Assembly (NCBI RefSeq): GCF_044761985.1
Contig: NZ_JBIWDK010000001.1
Coordinates: 646,796 to 710,795, forward strand
Direction: 5' to 3'
Length of the DNA: 64,000 bases
From: Peribacillus sp044761985
GTDB taxonomy: Bacteria; Bacillota; Bacilli; Bacillales; DSM-1321
Shown here piece after piece: positions 8,426-16,497 of this stretch (its first letter is position 1; every line of letters begins with the position of its first letter). Under the pieces are notes generated by a model. The model ran no database searches and had not been told where the DNA came from. It worked only from the letters and a program-made list of their open reading frames with translations. Position numbers and translations under genes: made by a program.

Positions 8426-9427
8426 ATGATGAGCAAATCTATTCCTGAGCACTGGTGGAGTCAACTTTCTTTACCGGTCATATCTGCACCCATGTTTTTA
8501 ATTTCTGGTCCGGATTTAGTAAAAGAGTGTTGTTTGAATGGGGTAATAGGCTCGTTTCCAGCTCCGAATGCAAGGCCTATCGAAGTCTTGGACCAATGGA
8601 TGGGTGATATTAATGATACACTCATTTCGGCAAGGGACAAGGATCCAAACAGCAAAATCGCGCCGTGGGCGATGAACATGATAGTCCATAAATCCTATAG
8701 TCGCCTAGAGGAAGAATTGGAATTGGTCAAAAAGCATCAGCCTCCCATCATCATAACTTCACTCGGATCGCCAAGACATGTTGTGGATGTTGTACATAGC
8801 TATGGAGGCCTGGTTTTTTCTGATGTCAGCAGTGTGGATTTTGCAAAAAAAGCCGCTGAATCCGGCGTGGATGGTTTAATCCTTGTAGCATCAGGTGCAG
8901 GAGGACATGCAGGTGAAATAAATAGCTTTGCTTTTGTGGACAGTGTCAGGACATTCTGGGATGGAATCATTCTACTCGCCGGATCAATTAGTACGGGTCA
9001 TAGTATATTGGCCGCCCAGGCTGCAGGAGCTGACTTGGCTTACATGGGCACCCGTTTTATCGTGGCAAAAGAGAGCATGGCGAATGACCAATACCGTCAA
9101 ATGCTTGTAGAGTCTAATCAAGATGATATTATTTTGACTGATGCATTTTCAGGTGTTAACTGCAATATGCTTAAACCAAGTATTAGAAAAGAAGGATTGG
9201 ATCCAGAGCAATTAGCCAAAAAAGAAAAAGTCGATTTTGATAGCATGTCAAAATCATCGGAATCTAAAGCATGGCGTGATATCTGGTCTGCAGGTCATGG
9301 TGTCGGCGCCATAAAGCAGATTGATACAACAGCTGGTATTATCAAGCAACTCGAAAATGAGTATCGTGATTCCCTTGGAAGATTAACCGAACAGGCCGGA
9401 AAAATAAAAGGAATCATATCTAGATGA
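8426..9427 (+). CDS. Nitronate monooxygenase family protein
   Basis: A 333-residue FMN-dependent TIM-barrel protein of the nitronate monooxygenase/2-nitropropane dioxygenase family, which oxidises alkyl nitronates such as propionate-3-nitronate. Family features include the N-terminal ISAPMFLISGPDLVKE strand, the phosphate-binding VASGAGGHAG loop with a likely catalytic His, and AGADLAYMGTRF near the C-terminal side. GGGAGG lies 5 bases before ATG 8426; the next codon but one could also start (ATG 8429). Single-gene unit with its own terminator. Confidence 0.88.
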   Translation: MMSKSIPEHWWSQLSLPVISAPMFLISGPDLVKECCLNGVIGSFPAPNARPIEVLDQWMGDINDTLISARDKDPNSKIAPWAMNMIVHKSYSRLEEELELVKKHQPPIIITSLGSPRHVVDVVHSYGGLVFSDVSSVDFAKKAAESGVDGLILVASGAGGHAGEINSFAFVDSVRTFWDGIILLAGSISTGHSILAAQAAGADLAYMGTRFIVAKESMANDQYRQMLVESNQDDIILTDAFSGVNCNMLKPSIRKEGLDPEQLAKKEKVDFDSMSKSSESKAWRDIWSAGHGVGAIKQIDTTAGIIKQLENEYRDSLGRLTEQAGKIKGIISR

Positions 9428-9460
9428 ATTGAAAGCGCTTTAGCTGATTTGTGAAAGTTG

Positions 9461-9489
9461 TAGAGGGTCCATACTGGGCCCTCTATTTT
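9461..9489 (+). terminator. Rho-independent terminator after nitronate monooxygenase
   Basis: TAGAGGGTCC (9461-9470) pairs with GGGCCCTCTA, ending in TTTT at 9486-9489. The next 160 bases up to the yhgE-like promoter hold nothing I recognise. Confidence 0.75.
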
Positions 9490-9654
9490 AATTGGACATG
9501 ATCCTATTGCATGAATTTGGTAGTGATTTGGAATGGATAATTTCCGAGCATTATATACAATTCTGATGATAGCTGAATAACGCAAAGCCCAAAATCCTAT
9601 CCATGACCACATTCAGGAAAATCGTTATCATTTTGAATTCTAACGATTAAAAGG

Positions 9655-9683
9655 TTGAAAAATAACATAAGAAATGGTATATT
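9655..9683 (+). promoter_or_regulatory. Sigma-A promoter of the yhgE-like gene
   Basis: TTGAAA (9655-9660) and TATATT (9678-9683) are separated by 17 bases, a near-consensus housekeeping promoter. Transcription should start near 9690, just upstream of the operator-like palindrome. Confidence 0.7.
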
Positions 9684-9693
9684 ACTCGCAGAT

Positions 9694-9720
9694 AATGACC
9701 GAATGAATGAATTGGTCAGT
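9694..9720 (+). promoter_or_regulatory. TetR-type operator upstream of the yhgE-like gene
   Basis: TGACC (9696-9700) and GGTCA (9714-9718) form an imperfect palindrome TGACCgAAT-N6-ATTGGTCA placed between the transcription start and the ribosome site. TGACC/GGTCA arms are common in TetR-family operators, and in B. subtilis yhgE lies next to the TetR-family gene yhgD. No TetR gene is present here. Confidence 0.6.
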
Positions 9721-9746
9721 ACTTCTTGGAGGAGGATTTGAAAATC

Positions 9747-12137
9747 ATGTTTAAATCGTTAAAGGGTGAATTTTTGGCGATTATAAAGAATCCTATAATA
9801 CTAATCTCAATCATAGGGATCATCAGTATTCCCCTTCTTTATAGCGGAACGTTTTTGTGGGCATTTTGGGATCCATACGGAAAGGTTGACCAACTGCCGG
9901 TCGCCATTGTCAATAATGACGTTGGGGCTGAATTTAATGAAGAGGAACTCACCATTGGAAAAGATTTAGTGGGAGAGTTGAAGGAAAAGAAAGACTTTGA
10001 TTGGCATTTTGTTAGTCAAAAAGAAGCGGATCAAGGACTGAAAAATCTGGACTATTATATGAAAATAGAAATTCCAGAGGATTTCTCTAAGAATGCAACC
10101 ACTTTGCAAGATGATGAACCGGAAAAATTGGATTTGATTTACACATCTAATGAAGGCTATAACTACATTTCCACTAAGATTGGTGATGCCGCATCCGAAA
10201 AAATCAAGGCTGAGGTTTCTTCAGCAGTTACGAAAACTTATGCGGAGTCGATGTTCGATAGTTTGCAAGATGTTGCCAGCGGCCTTAAAGATGCTAGCGA
10301 TGGAGCAGGTGAGCTGAAGGATGGTACGGATAGTGTGAAAGACGGAACAAAAGAACTAGGTACCGGAATTAACTCTGCCAAAGAAGGCGCAGAGAAAGTG
10401 GATGAAGGAATTAGTTCTGTTCAGTCAGGATCGGTTGAAATCCAAAATAACCTTGAAAAGTTGGCCGAAAAATCGGTGACCTTCTCGAATGGTGTCGGTT
10501 CAGCAGCGAGTGGCTCAAAAGAGCTAAACCAAGGATTACAGCAATTCAGTTCTGGTTTCGGGCAAATGAAAGCAGGACAAACGGAACTTTTAGAGGGAGC
10601 AAAGAAATCTGAAGCAGGAACGGGTACGTTAGCAACAGGGTTGCAACAATCCTTGGAAGGTTTCAATCAGATTGAAGGAAAACTTCCAACTCTGTCTGAA
10701 GGAGCTAATGGTGTAGCGGCGGGTGCAAGTCAACTTTCATCTTCATTGAACGATTGGAGTGCTGCTGCCAGTGAAGCAAAAACAGGTGCGGCTCAAGTTT
10801 CTGCGGGGCTCGATGAAGTTATTTCCGGATTGAAACAACAATCTCAGGCTTCGGAAGACCCAGCTGAAAAAGCGCGTTTGGAAGGTCTTATTACATCATT
10901 GACTAAAATTAATGAGGGAAGCAAGGGAGTTTCCGAGGGAGTAGGTAAACTTTCAGCTAGTGCTTCTGAAATTTCCAAAGGCAGTACAAGTCTTAGCGAT
11001 GGTGCCAGTCAAGTTGGAAAAGGAACGGACGCGCTTAGTGATGGTTTCAGCCAATTGTCCGAAGCACAAGGAAAACTGGCTAGTGGAGCAAGTGAACTAG
11101 AAAGTGGACAGGGACAATTGGTAGCCGGTTTAACGACATTCGGTGAAAGCATAGATACGGCTCAGAATGGACTTGGTCAATTAACGGAAGGCAGCAATAA
11201 TTTGGTCACGGGACTTGACCAATTAGAAGATGGTTCCAAGCAATTATCTAGTGGAACTTCCCAACTTTCAGAAGGATCGAAAAGTCTGGTTGCTGGAACA
11301 GATAAATTGAAAGACGGATCATCGAGCCTGACCAATGGAATGGGAGAATTGGCCAATGGAGCCATTAAGCTTGAAGATGGCGTTGCCAAACTCTCGGATG
11401 GATCAAAAGAATTACATGATGAGTTGAAAGATGGAGCGGAGGATGCAAGTGACATCAAAGCGGATGATGATGTCTATGATATGTTTGCAAGTCCGGTTAA
11501 AGTCGATAAAATGCCAATAAATAATGTACCGAATTATGGTACAAGTTTTGCACCATATTTGGTTTCATTGAGCTTGTTTATTGGAGCAATCGTATTGACG
11601 ATTATTTTCCCGTTGAGGGATCCAGCCGTCATTCCTAAAAATGGGTTCGGTTGGTTTATCAGTAAATATAGTGTCATGGCTCTAGTCGGGCTAGGTCAAG
11701 CCATTTTGGTGGATACGATATTGATATTAGGCTTAGAAATTGAAGTTACAAGCATCCCGCTATTCTTCATGATTAGCATTATGGCCAGCTTCACTTTTAT
11801 GGCGATCATCCAGTTCCTAGGTGCAGCTTTCGATAACCCGGGGCGTTTTATAGCCTTGCTTATTTTGATTCTTCAGCTGACTAGTAGCGGGGGGACTTTC
11901 CCGAATGAATTGGTGCCTAATTTCTTGCAACACTTTACACCATTCTTACCGATGACTTATTCAATTAATGCTTTTAGAGCGGTTATCTCCACAGGCGATT
12001 ATGGTTTCATGTGGCATAATCTTGGCACTTTGGCGATTTTCTTGGTAGTGGCTTTGATTCTATCTATCGTTTACTACAGCTTAAGGTTCAAAAAGCAAAA
12101 AAATGCATTAGCTAAAGAAGAAGAGTTAGCGGTATAA
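9747..12137 (+). CDS. yhgE: YhgE/Pip family membrane protein
   Basis: A 796-residue membrane protein. One transmembrane helix at the N-terminus (about residues 14-40) precedes a large extracellular region. Residues about 180-560 consist of many short repeats of the type LxxGxxxLxxGxxxL, predicted to form long helical or coiled-coil stalks. Five to six C-terminal helices (about 605-790) form an ABC-2-like membrane domain. The family includes Lactococcus phage infection protein Pip and Mycobacterium MmpL-accessory-like proteins; function in Bacillus is unclear, possibly export or a WXG100/type VII-linked role. ATG 9747 follows GGAGGAGG. Controlled by the promoter and palindrome just upstream. 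Confidence 0.88.
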   Translation: MFKSLKGEFLAIIKNPIILISIIGIISIPLLYSGTFLWAFWDPYGKVDQLPVAIVNNDVGAEFNEEELTIGKDLVGELKEKKDFDWHFVSQKEADQGLKNLDYYMKIEIPEDFSKNATTLQDDEPEKLDLIYTSNEGYNYISTKIGDAASEKIKAEVSSAVTKTYAESMFDSLQDVASGLKDASDGAGELKDGTDSVKDGTKELGTGINSAKEGAEKVDEGISSVQSGSVEIQNNLEKLAEKSVTFSNGVGSAASGSKELNQGLQQFSSGFGQMKAGQTELLEGAKKSEAGTGTLATGLQQSLEGFNQIEGKLPTLSEGANGVAAGASQLSSSLNDWSAAASEAKTGAAQVSAGLDEVISGLKQQSQASEDPAEKARLEGLITSLTKINEGSKGVSEGVGKLSASASEISKGSTSLSDGASQVGKGTDALSDGFSQLSEAQGKLASGASELESGQGQLVAGLTTFGESIDTAQNGLGQLTEGSNNLVTGLDQLEDGSKQLSSGTSQLSEGSKSLVAGTDKLKDGSSSLTNGMGELANGAIKLEDGVAKLSDGSKELHDELKDGAEDASDIKADDDVYDMFASPVKVDKMPINNVPNYGTSFAPYLVSLSLFIGAIVLTIIFPLRDPAVIPKNGFGWFISKYSVMALVGLGQAILVDTILILGLEIEVTSIPLFFMISIMASFTFMAIIQFLGAAFDNPGRFIALLILILQLTSSGGTFPNELVPNFLQHFTPFLPMTYSINAFRAVISTGDYGFMWHNLGTLAIFLVVALILSIVYYSLRFKKQKNALAKEEELAV

Positions 12138-12143
12138 GGGAAG

Positions 12144-12173
12144 GCGGACTCAATCTGAGTCCGCTATTTTTTT
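12144..12173 (+). terminator. Rho-independent terminator after yhgE-like gene
   Basis: Perfect 9-bp stem GCGGACTCA/TGAGTCCGC with 3-base loop, followed by a T-run to 12173. Confidence 0.9.
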
Positions 12174-12275
12174 GAATGGGTGTAGGTGATAACAACGACA
12201 ATATGGTGAGCCAGTCTCATTCGTTATATCGTTTTAAAGAGTGTTGGCTTTTTTTGCAGAACGGAATACACGTGG

Positions 12276-12315
12276 AAAAGCAGGAAAATTCACTGGGGAT
12301 TTTCCTGCTTTTTTT
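12276..12315 (-). terminator. Hairpin terminator, usable in both directions
   Basis: AAAAGCAGGAAAA (12276-12288) pairs with TTTCCTGCTTTT (12301-12314), giving U-rich tails on both strands. It overlaps the stop of the minus-strand exonuclease gene and probably ends its transcript. Confidence 0.7.
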
Positions 12316-12913
12316 ATACATGAGATTTTTGAGAAGAAGGCGAATATTTTCTCATTGGTTTTTTAGCGATAACATCCTTTAAATAAGGAAGGCCTAATGG
12401 ATTTGATTTTTGCAACAATTGCATTAAGTATGAAATGTCATCCATGGCTCGATGTGTTTGAAAGTTAGTGATGTCATGGGCTTGAAGCAGGGTTAATAGT
12501 TTACTATTTAGGAAACCATATTGTTTCCAAGGGACATTTCGCATTGTACAAAACCACTTATGATCATTGATTTCCGGATACATCTGGTAGAGAAAACTGC
12601 GGTCAAAGGAGGCGTTATGGGCGAAAATGGAATCGGCACGGTTTATATATGATTTGATTTTTTCATCATGAAAACTTTTCCCCTCTACAGAACTATAGGA
12701 TATTCCATGAACTCTGTATGCTTGACCGTAATTCCGTTTTGCTTGATATGAGAGTGGTTCTCTTAAAAATGAATCTTGTTCAATTAGACTTAAAATATTT
12801 CCAGTCTCGCTGTTATAGGTGAAAAGGATTAAAGCGAGTTCGATAATTTCATCCGATCCCGGTCGCAATCCTGTCGTCTCAACATCCAGAACTAAACCTA
12901 CTCTATTAGACAA
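12314..12913 (-). CDS. DnaQ-like 3'-5' exonuclease
   Basis: A 199-residue DEDDh exonuclease. Exo I is LDVETTG with the metal-binding Asp and Glu, Exo II is HNASFDRSF, and Exo III is HRAMDD with the general-base His and final Asp. It resembles the epsilon proofreading domain but stands alone and lacks polymerase or GIY-YIG parts, so it may act in repair or RNA/DNA end trimming. The start is TTG (complement of 12911-12913), with GGAGG 8 bases upstream at 12922-12926; no better ATG exists nearby. Minus-strand single gene ending in a hairpin. Confidence 0.85.
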   Translation of the reverse strand: MSNRVGLVLDVETTGLRPGSDEIIELALILFTYNSETGNILSLIEQDSFLREPLSYQAKRNYGQAYRVHGISYSSVEGKSFHDEKIKSYINRADSIFAHNASFDRSFLYQMYPEINDHKWFCTMRNVPWKQYGFLNSKLLTLLQAHDITNFQTHRAMDDISYLMQLLQKSNPLGLPYLKDVIAKKPMRKYSPSSQKSHV

Positions 12914-13083
12914 TTACTTTTCCTCCAATGTATACTACTATCTGAAATTTTTTATTTAGCGAACGGAGTATAATATCAGCCGTTAAAGACTAGTATAATA
13001 TAAAAGTTTAAAAAAAGATGCAAACAATGAAAGGAGCCATCTATACATTCAGGGGGATTTTTATTAAAGCCAAAGGGTAAAGA

Positions 13084-13114
13084 AAAAAATGCAGCGAATA
13101 AGCTGCATTTTTTC
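13084..13114 (-). terminator. Rho-independent terminator after the LysM-CAP gene
   Basis: On the minus strand an 8- to 9-bp stem (AATGCAGC with GCTGCATT) with a 5-base loop runs into a T-run immediately after the stop codon of the LysM-CAP gene. Confidence 0.85.
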
Positions 13115-13741
13115 TTATTTTCCGATGAATTGCTGCGTCCAATAACGGCTGTAGGTTCCGCCTTGAACATATCCAACTCCAATATGCGTATAATTCCCAT
13201 TCAAAATGTTGGCTTTATGTCCGGGACTATTCATCCATGATTTCATCACTGCAGATGCACTTGTTTGGCCAGCTGCAATATTTTCCCCTGCATATGTATA
13301 ACCAATACCAAAGGACTTCATCATGTCGAAAGGGGAACCATAGGTAGGACTTGTATGGCTTAAGTAATGATTGTCACGCATATCCCCTGATTTTGTTTTT
13401 GCAACATTTGAGAGCTCTTGATCCAATTCCAAGTCTTTCAGTCCAGCTTTTGAACGTTCAGAATTTACTAGGTCAAGAACTTGTTGTTCAACTGAAGAGT
13501 TACTTTCGTGGGTTGTTTCATTTTTGGTGGTGGGTATGGAGATAGCCTGGCCAATTTTAATTTGATTAGGATCATCTAAAATAGGATTCGCCATAAGCAA
13601 ATCGGAAAGGCTGATACTATGTTCAGTAGCAATCTTCGTTAAAGTATCTCCATTATTCACTGTATAGGAATTGGACCCTAAAGCCACAGTTGGGAAAAGT
13701 AGCGATAAAGTTAGTACAGACGGTAAAATTATTATCTTCAT
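13115..13741 (-). CDS. Secreted LysM + CAP domain protein (YkwD-like)
   Basis: A 208-residue exported protein. A signal peptide (about 1-23, ending PTVALGS) is followed by one LysM peptidoglycan-binding domain (SYTVNNGDTLTKIATEH, about 25-70), a short Ser/Thr/Glu linker, and a CAP/SCP domain (about 85-208) with HTSPTYGSPFDMM, GENIAAG and NSPGHKANIL motifs. Bacillus CAP proteins such as YkwD share this layout; their activity is undefined and may involve cell wall or spore surface functions. A good GGAGG site precedes ATG 13741. Single gene with its own terminator. Confidence 0.88.
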   Translation of the reverse strand: MKIIILPSVLTLSLLFPTVALGSNSYTVNNGDTLTKIATEHSISLSDLLMANPILDDPNQIKIGQAISIPTTKNETTHESNSSVEQQVLDLVNSERSKAGLKDLELDQELSNVAKTKSGDMRDNHYLSHTSPTYGSPFDMMKSFGIGYTYAGENIAAGQTSASAVMKSWMNSPGHKANILNGNYTHIGVGYVQGGTYSRYWTQQFIGK

Positions 13742-13840
13742 TGAACTTCCTCCTTTTACAAAATTCAGTAATGAAAATCTAGTATGCTATAAAATTAGGA
13801 TAACGTAAACTGGTTAATTTTTGAAAAGGGGAAAACCAGG

Positions 13841-13989
13841 ATGAAAGAATTAGCTCTATCTAAAAAGAAAGTAGGTACATACTATCTTGATTTGGATGGC
13901 GTAATGGTATAGCTAGTCCATTGTCTCCGTATGATATCCATCAATATTTGTTCGGAAAGAATTATTTTTTTGTTTGCATTTTACCATGA
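13841..13989 (+). pseudogene. Possible small gene broken by a frameshift
   Basis: ATG 13841 (GGGG 9 bases upstream) opens a frame that ends at TAG 13910-13912 after 23 codons. Moving to the codon phase beginning at 13903 extends the reading to TGA 13987-13989 with protein-like composition, ending in LSPYDIHQYLFGKNYFFV. The join falls at YYLDLDG followed by NGIASPLSPYD, which reads like continuous protein. I do not recognise the family. It could be a roughly 50-residue relic, a programmed or sequencing frameshift, or chance. The remainder of the 13742-14085 gap shows nothing else. Confidence 0.3.
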
Positions 13990-14085
13990 TAAGGGTAAAG
14001 AAGGATTAGTTTATAAGACTCTATTGTATAGATATAGAACTAAAACAAGTACAAATCGTACATTAATAGGAAGGTGAAGGTAAGG

Positions 14086-15321
14086 ATGGATTTGAAATCC
14101 GGAAAGTTATATTGGAATGAGACTTACCATGAAGAAATGAAATATCCAATATTGGAAGAAGACATTATGTGTGACGTTTGCATAGTGGGATCTGGTTCGT
14201 CCGGAGCACATTGTGCTTATTTTTTCGCTGAGACGGGACTTAATGTGGTTCTTGTAGATAAGAGGGACTTAAGTACAGGCAGTACGGTGGCTAACACGGG
14301 TCTTTTACAATATTCAAATGATAAATCCTTAACTTCTCTGATTCATAGTTTTGGAGAAGAAGCTGGTACTCGACATGTCCAGCTCTGCTTGGAAGCCATA
14401 CGTACGCTTGAAAAAAAGGTTGTCCCAAGCTTAGCTGATGACTCAGACTTTAAGATTAGAAAGAGTTTGTATTATGCTTCTAATCCAGAGGATGTTTCTA
14501 TGTTGAAAGAAGAGTATCAGAACCTTCAAAACCGCAACTTTCCAGTAGAATATTATTCGGAAAACGAAATAGGAAAACATTTTTCCTTTTTTAAAGCAGG
14601 GGCGCTTGTCACAGGGAATGACGCCGAAATAAATCCCTATAAGCATGCTCATTTATTACTGAAAAAGGCTTATCAACAAGGTGTGCGTATATTTTCCAAT
14701 ACGAAAATCAATGGAAAAATCTTAAAAGATGATCATACGGAGTTAATCACCGATACAGGTCATTCTATCCGTGCACATCATGTTATTTTTGCCACAGGCT
14801 ATGAAGCCCAAGAAGAAGTGAATGATCCGAATGCTATGATTCTCAGTTCCTATGCCATTGCAACGAATCAGATTGCGAATCTTGCCAAATGGGATGAAGG
14901 AATGATGATTTGGGAAACGGCAAGGCCTTATTTATATGCAAGGAAAACGGTTGATAACCGGATCATCATAGGTGGATTAGACGAAAGAACAACCTATTCC
15001 GAGAAGAGAGATTCAAAAATCATACATAAGCGGGATGAATTGTTGAGTCAACTTGTCTGTTTATTCCCAGAATTGGAGGGCGTGGTCCAAGCAGATTATT
15101 ATTGGGGTGCATTCTTTGGTGAGTCACATGATGGTTTACCAACCATTGGGATCTATCCGAATTACCCTAACTGCTATTTCTTAATGGGGTATGGTGGAAA
15201 TGGTACAGTTTATAGTGTCATTCTCTCACAAATCATTAGAGATTTGATAACAAAGAATTGCCATCCCGATTCAAACCTATACTTAAAGGAAAGGTCTCTT
15301 ATGAAAGGAACTGTCGGTTAA
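14086..15321 (+). CDS. FAD-dependent oxidoreductase (DAO family)
   Basis: A 411-residue flavoprotein of the D-amino-acid oxidase/glycine oxidase superfamily. The FAD-binding Rossmann motif is VGSGSSGAHCAYFFAETG (about residues 34-51), followed by VDKRD. The C-terminal FAD segment is YYWGAFFGESHDGLPTIG and GYGGNGTVYSV. Such enzymes oxidise amines or imino acids; the substrate is not predictable. ATG 14086 is preferred to GTG 14074 because GAAGG lies 5 bases before it. The acetyltransferase gene starts 63 bases downstream with no terminator between, so the two may be co-transcribed. Confidence 0.85.
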   Translation: MDLKSGKLYWNETYHEEMKYPILEEDIMCDVCIVGSGSSGAHCAYFFAETGLNVVLVDKRDLSTGSTVANTGLLQYSNDKSLTSLIHSFGEEAGTRHVQLCLEAIRTLEKKVVPSLADDSDFKIRKSLYYASNPEDVSMLKEEYQNLQNRNFPVEYYSENEIGKHFSFFKAGALVTGNDAEINPYKHAHLLLKKAYQQGVRIFSNTKINGKILKDDHTELITDTGHSIRAHHVIFATGYEAQEEVNDPNAMILSSYAIATNQIANLAKWDEGMMIWETARPYLYARKTVDNRIIIGGLDERTTYSEKRDSKIIHKRDELLSQLVCLFPELEGVVQADYYWGAFFGESHDGLPTIGIYPNYPNCYFLMGYGGNGTVYSVILSQIIRDLITKNCHPDSNLYLKERSLMKGTVG

Positions 15322-15384
15322 ACAGGAAACACGCCCTAGAGTATAGAATAATAGAGGAAAGGATGATTACTGGGGGTAAAAGGA

Positions 15385-15966
15385 ATGAAGTTTCCTGAAT
15401 TAGAGACGGATAGGCTGTATTTGATAGAAATAGGTAAGCAGCATGCAGAAAGTCTGTTTGATATCCTTTCAAGGGAAGAGGTAACCCGGTATGGGGGCAT
15501 TGAAACATTGCTTCGCTTAGAAGAGTCACAGAGGATTATTCATTCTTTTAGAAGCTCATACATTAATGAAAGAGGAATCCAATGGGGAATGGTCTTAAAA
15601 GATACAGGAAGGTTCATTGGGACGGTAGGTTTAAATCATTTGAATAAGTCTAATAAAAGGGCAGAAATAGGTTACGAAGTTCACCCTGATTATCGGCGAA
15701 AGTACTATACGTGGGAAGCGGTCAGAGAAGTATTGAGATTCTCTTTTCATGAACTTGAGTTGCATCGCATTGCCGCGATGGCTTTTCCGCATAACATGCC
15801 TTCGACTAACTTATTGAAAAAAGTTGGATTTCAGGAAGAAGGAACGCTTAGAAATTATCTATATTTTAATAAAGAATCTCAAGATGTCCGGATCTTTTCG
15901 TTATTGAATAGTGAATATAGTGCATTGAATTCTGGCTCATTGCCCCCCGCTTTCTATAGGGACTAA
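15385..15966 (+). CDS. GNAT-family N-acetyltransferase (RimJ/RimL-like)
   Basis: A 193-residue acetyltransferase with the acetyl-CoA domain typical of RimJ/RimL relatives: ETDRLYLIEI at the N-terminus, RAEIGYEVHPDYRRKYY carrying the motif A pyrophosphate loop region, and HRIAAMAFPHNMPSTNLLKKVGFQEEG, the common ribosomal-protein acetyltransferase segment. In motif A the usual RxxGxG/A is RRKYYT, somewhat divergent. ATG 15385 follows a GGGGG-AAAGG region. Probably the second gene of a unit with the FAD oxidoreductase; a terminator follows. Confidence 0.85.
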   Translation: MKFPELETDRLYLIEIGKQHAESLFDILSREEVTRYGGIETLLRLEESQRIIHSFRSSYINERGIQWGMVLKDTGRFIGTVGLNHLNKSNKRAEIGYEVHPDYRRKYYTWEAVREVLRFSFHELELHRIAAMAFPHNMPSTNLLKKVGFQEEGTLRNYLYFNKESQDVRIFSLLNSEYSALNSGSLPPAFYRD

Positions 15967-15999
15967 AACAGAGAGTTTTGTTTAGTGCATCAGAGAAAA

Positions 16000-16021
16000 T
16001 GCCCAATCATGGGCTTTTTTT
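16000..16021 (+). terminator. Rho-independent terminator after the acetyltransferase gene
   Basis: GCCCA (16001-16005) pairs with TGGGC (16010-16014), followed by a T-run 16015-16021. Confidence 0.75.
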
Positions 16022-16497
16022 GTGCCTGATATGTGAACATTTATAGATGAACGTCCAAAGTTCCATCCATTCATCATTTTGTTAGAATCATAAACCATCC
16101 AGCCATTTGAATCCAGATTATCCGGGAACTTAGTCCATTTTTAAAGCCGTATATATTTAAAAATGTAGTATAAGGGGTACAAAATAGATTATTTAATTTT
16201 GTAATATTTTGAAGGGTTTAGCAAATTATGGTCGAATATAATAATATTATCCTTTTGCGAGGTTTGAAAGGAAGGTGGTTTTAAGCTATTAAACTGCTGT
16301 TTTTTGGGTTTTCCGAGGAAAAGGGCAAAACGAGTGTAATCGGTTTGCTGACTAAGTGTAATGATGAACGCTAAACTTCTAACTAATCCTCGCAGAAAAT
16401 TTCCGGAATGAAATAAGCCGGCAGTTGATAGAGTAGAAATGGGAGGGGCCTGAGCTTGGGTGACTCCACAATTAAATCTTACAGAGGGGGAAATTAT
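16022..16497 (+). promoter_or_regulatory. Long leader/promoter region upstream of oppA
   Basis: About 475 bases with no gene. A TATAAT at 16237-16242 is the best -10 element but lacks a convincing -35. AATTTCCGGAATGAA near 16398-16412 is a weak partial match (about 10 of 15) to the CodY box, which would suit a peptide transporter. No T-box, S-box or other known riboswitch was recognised. Confidence 0.35.
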
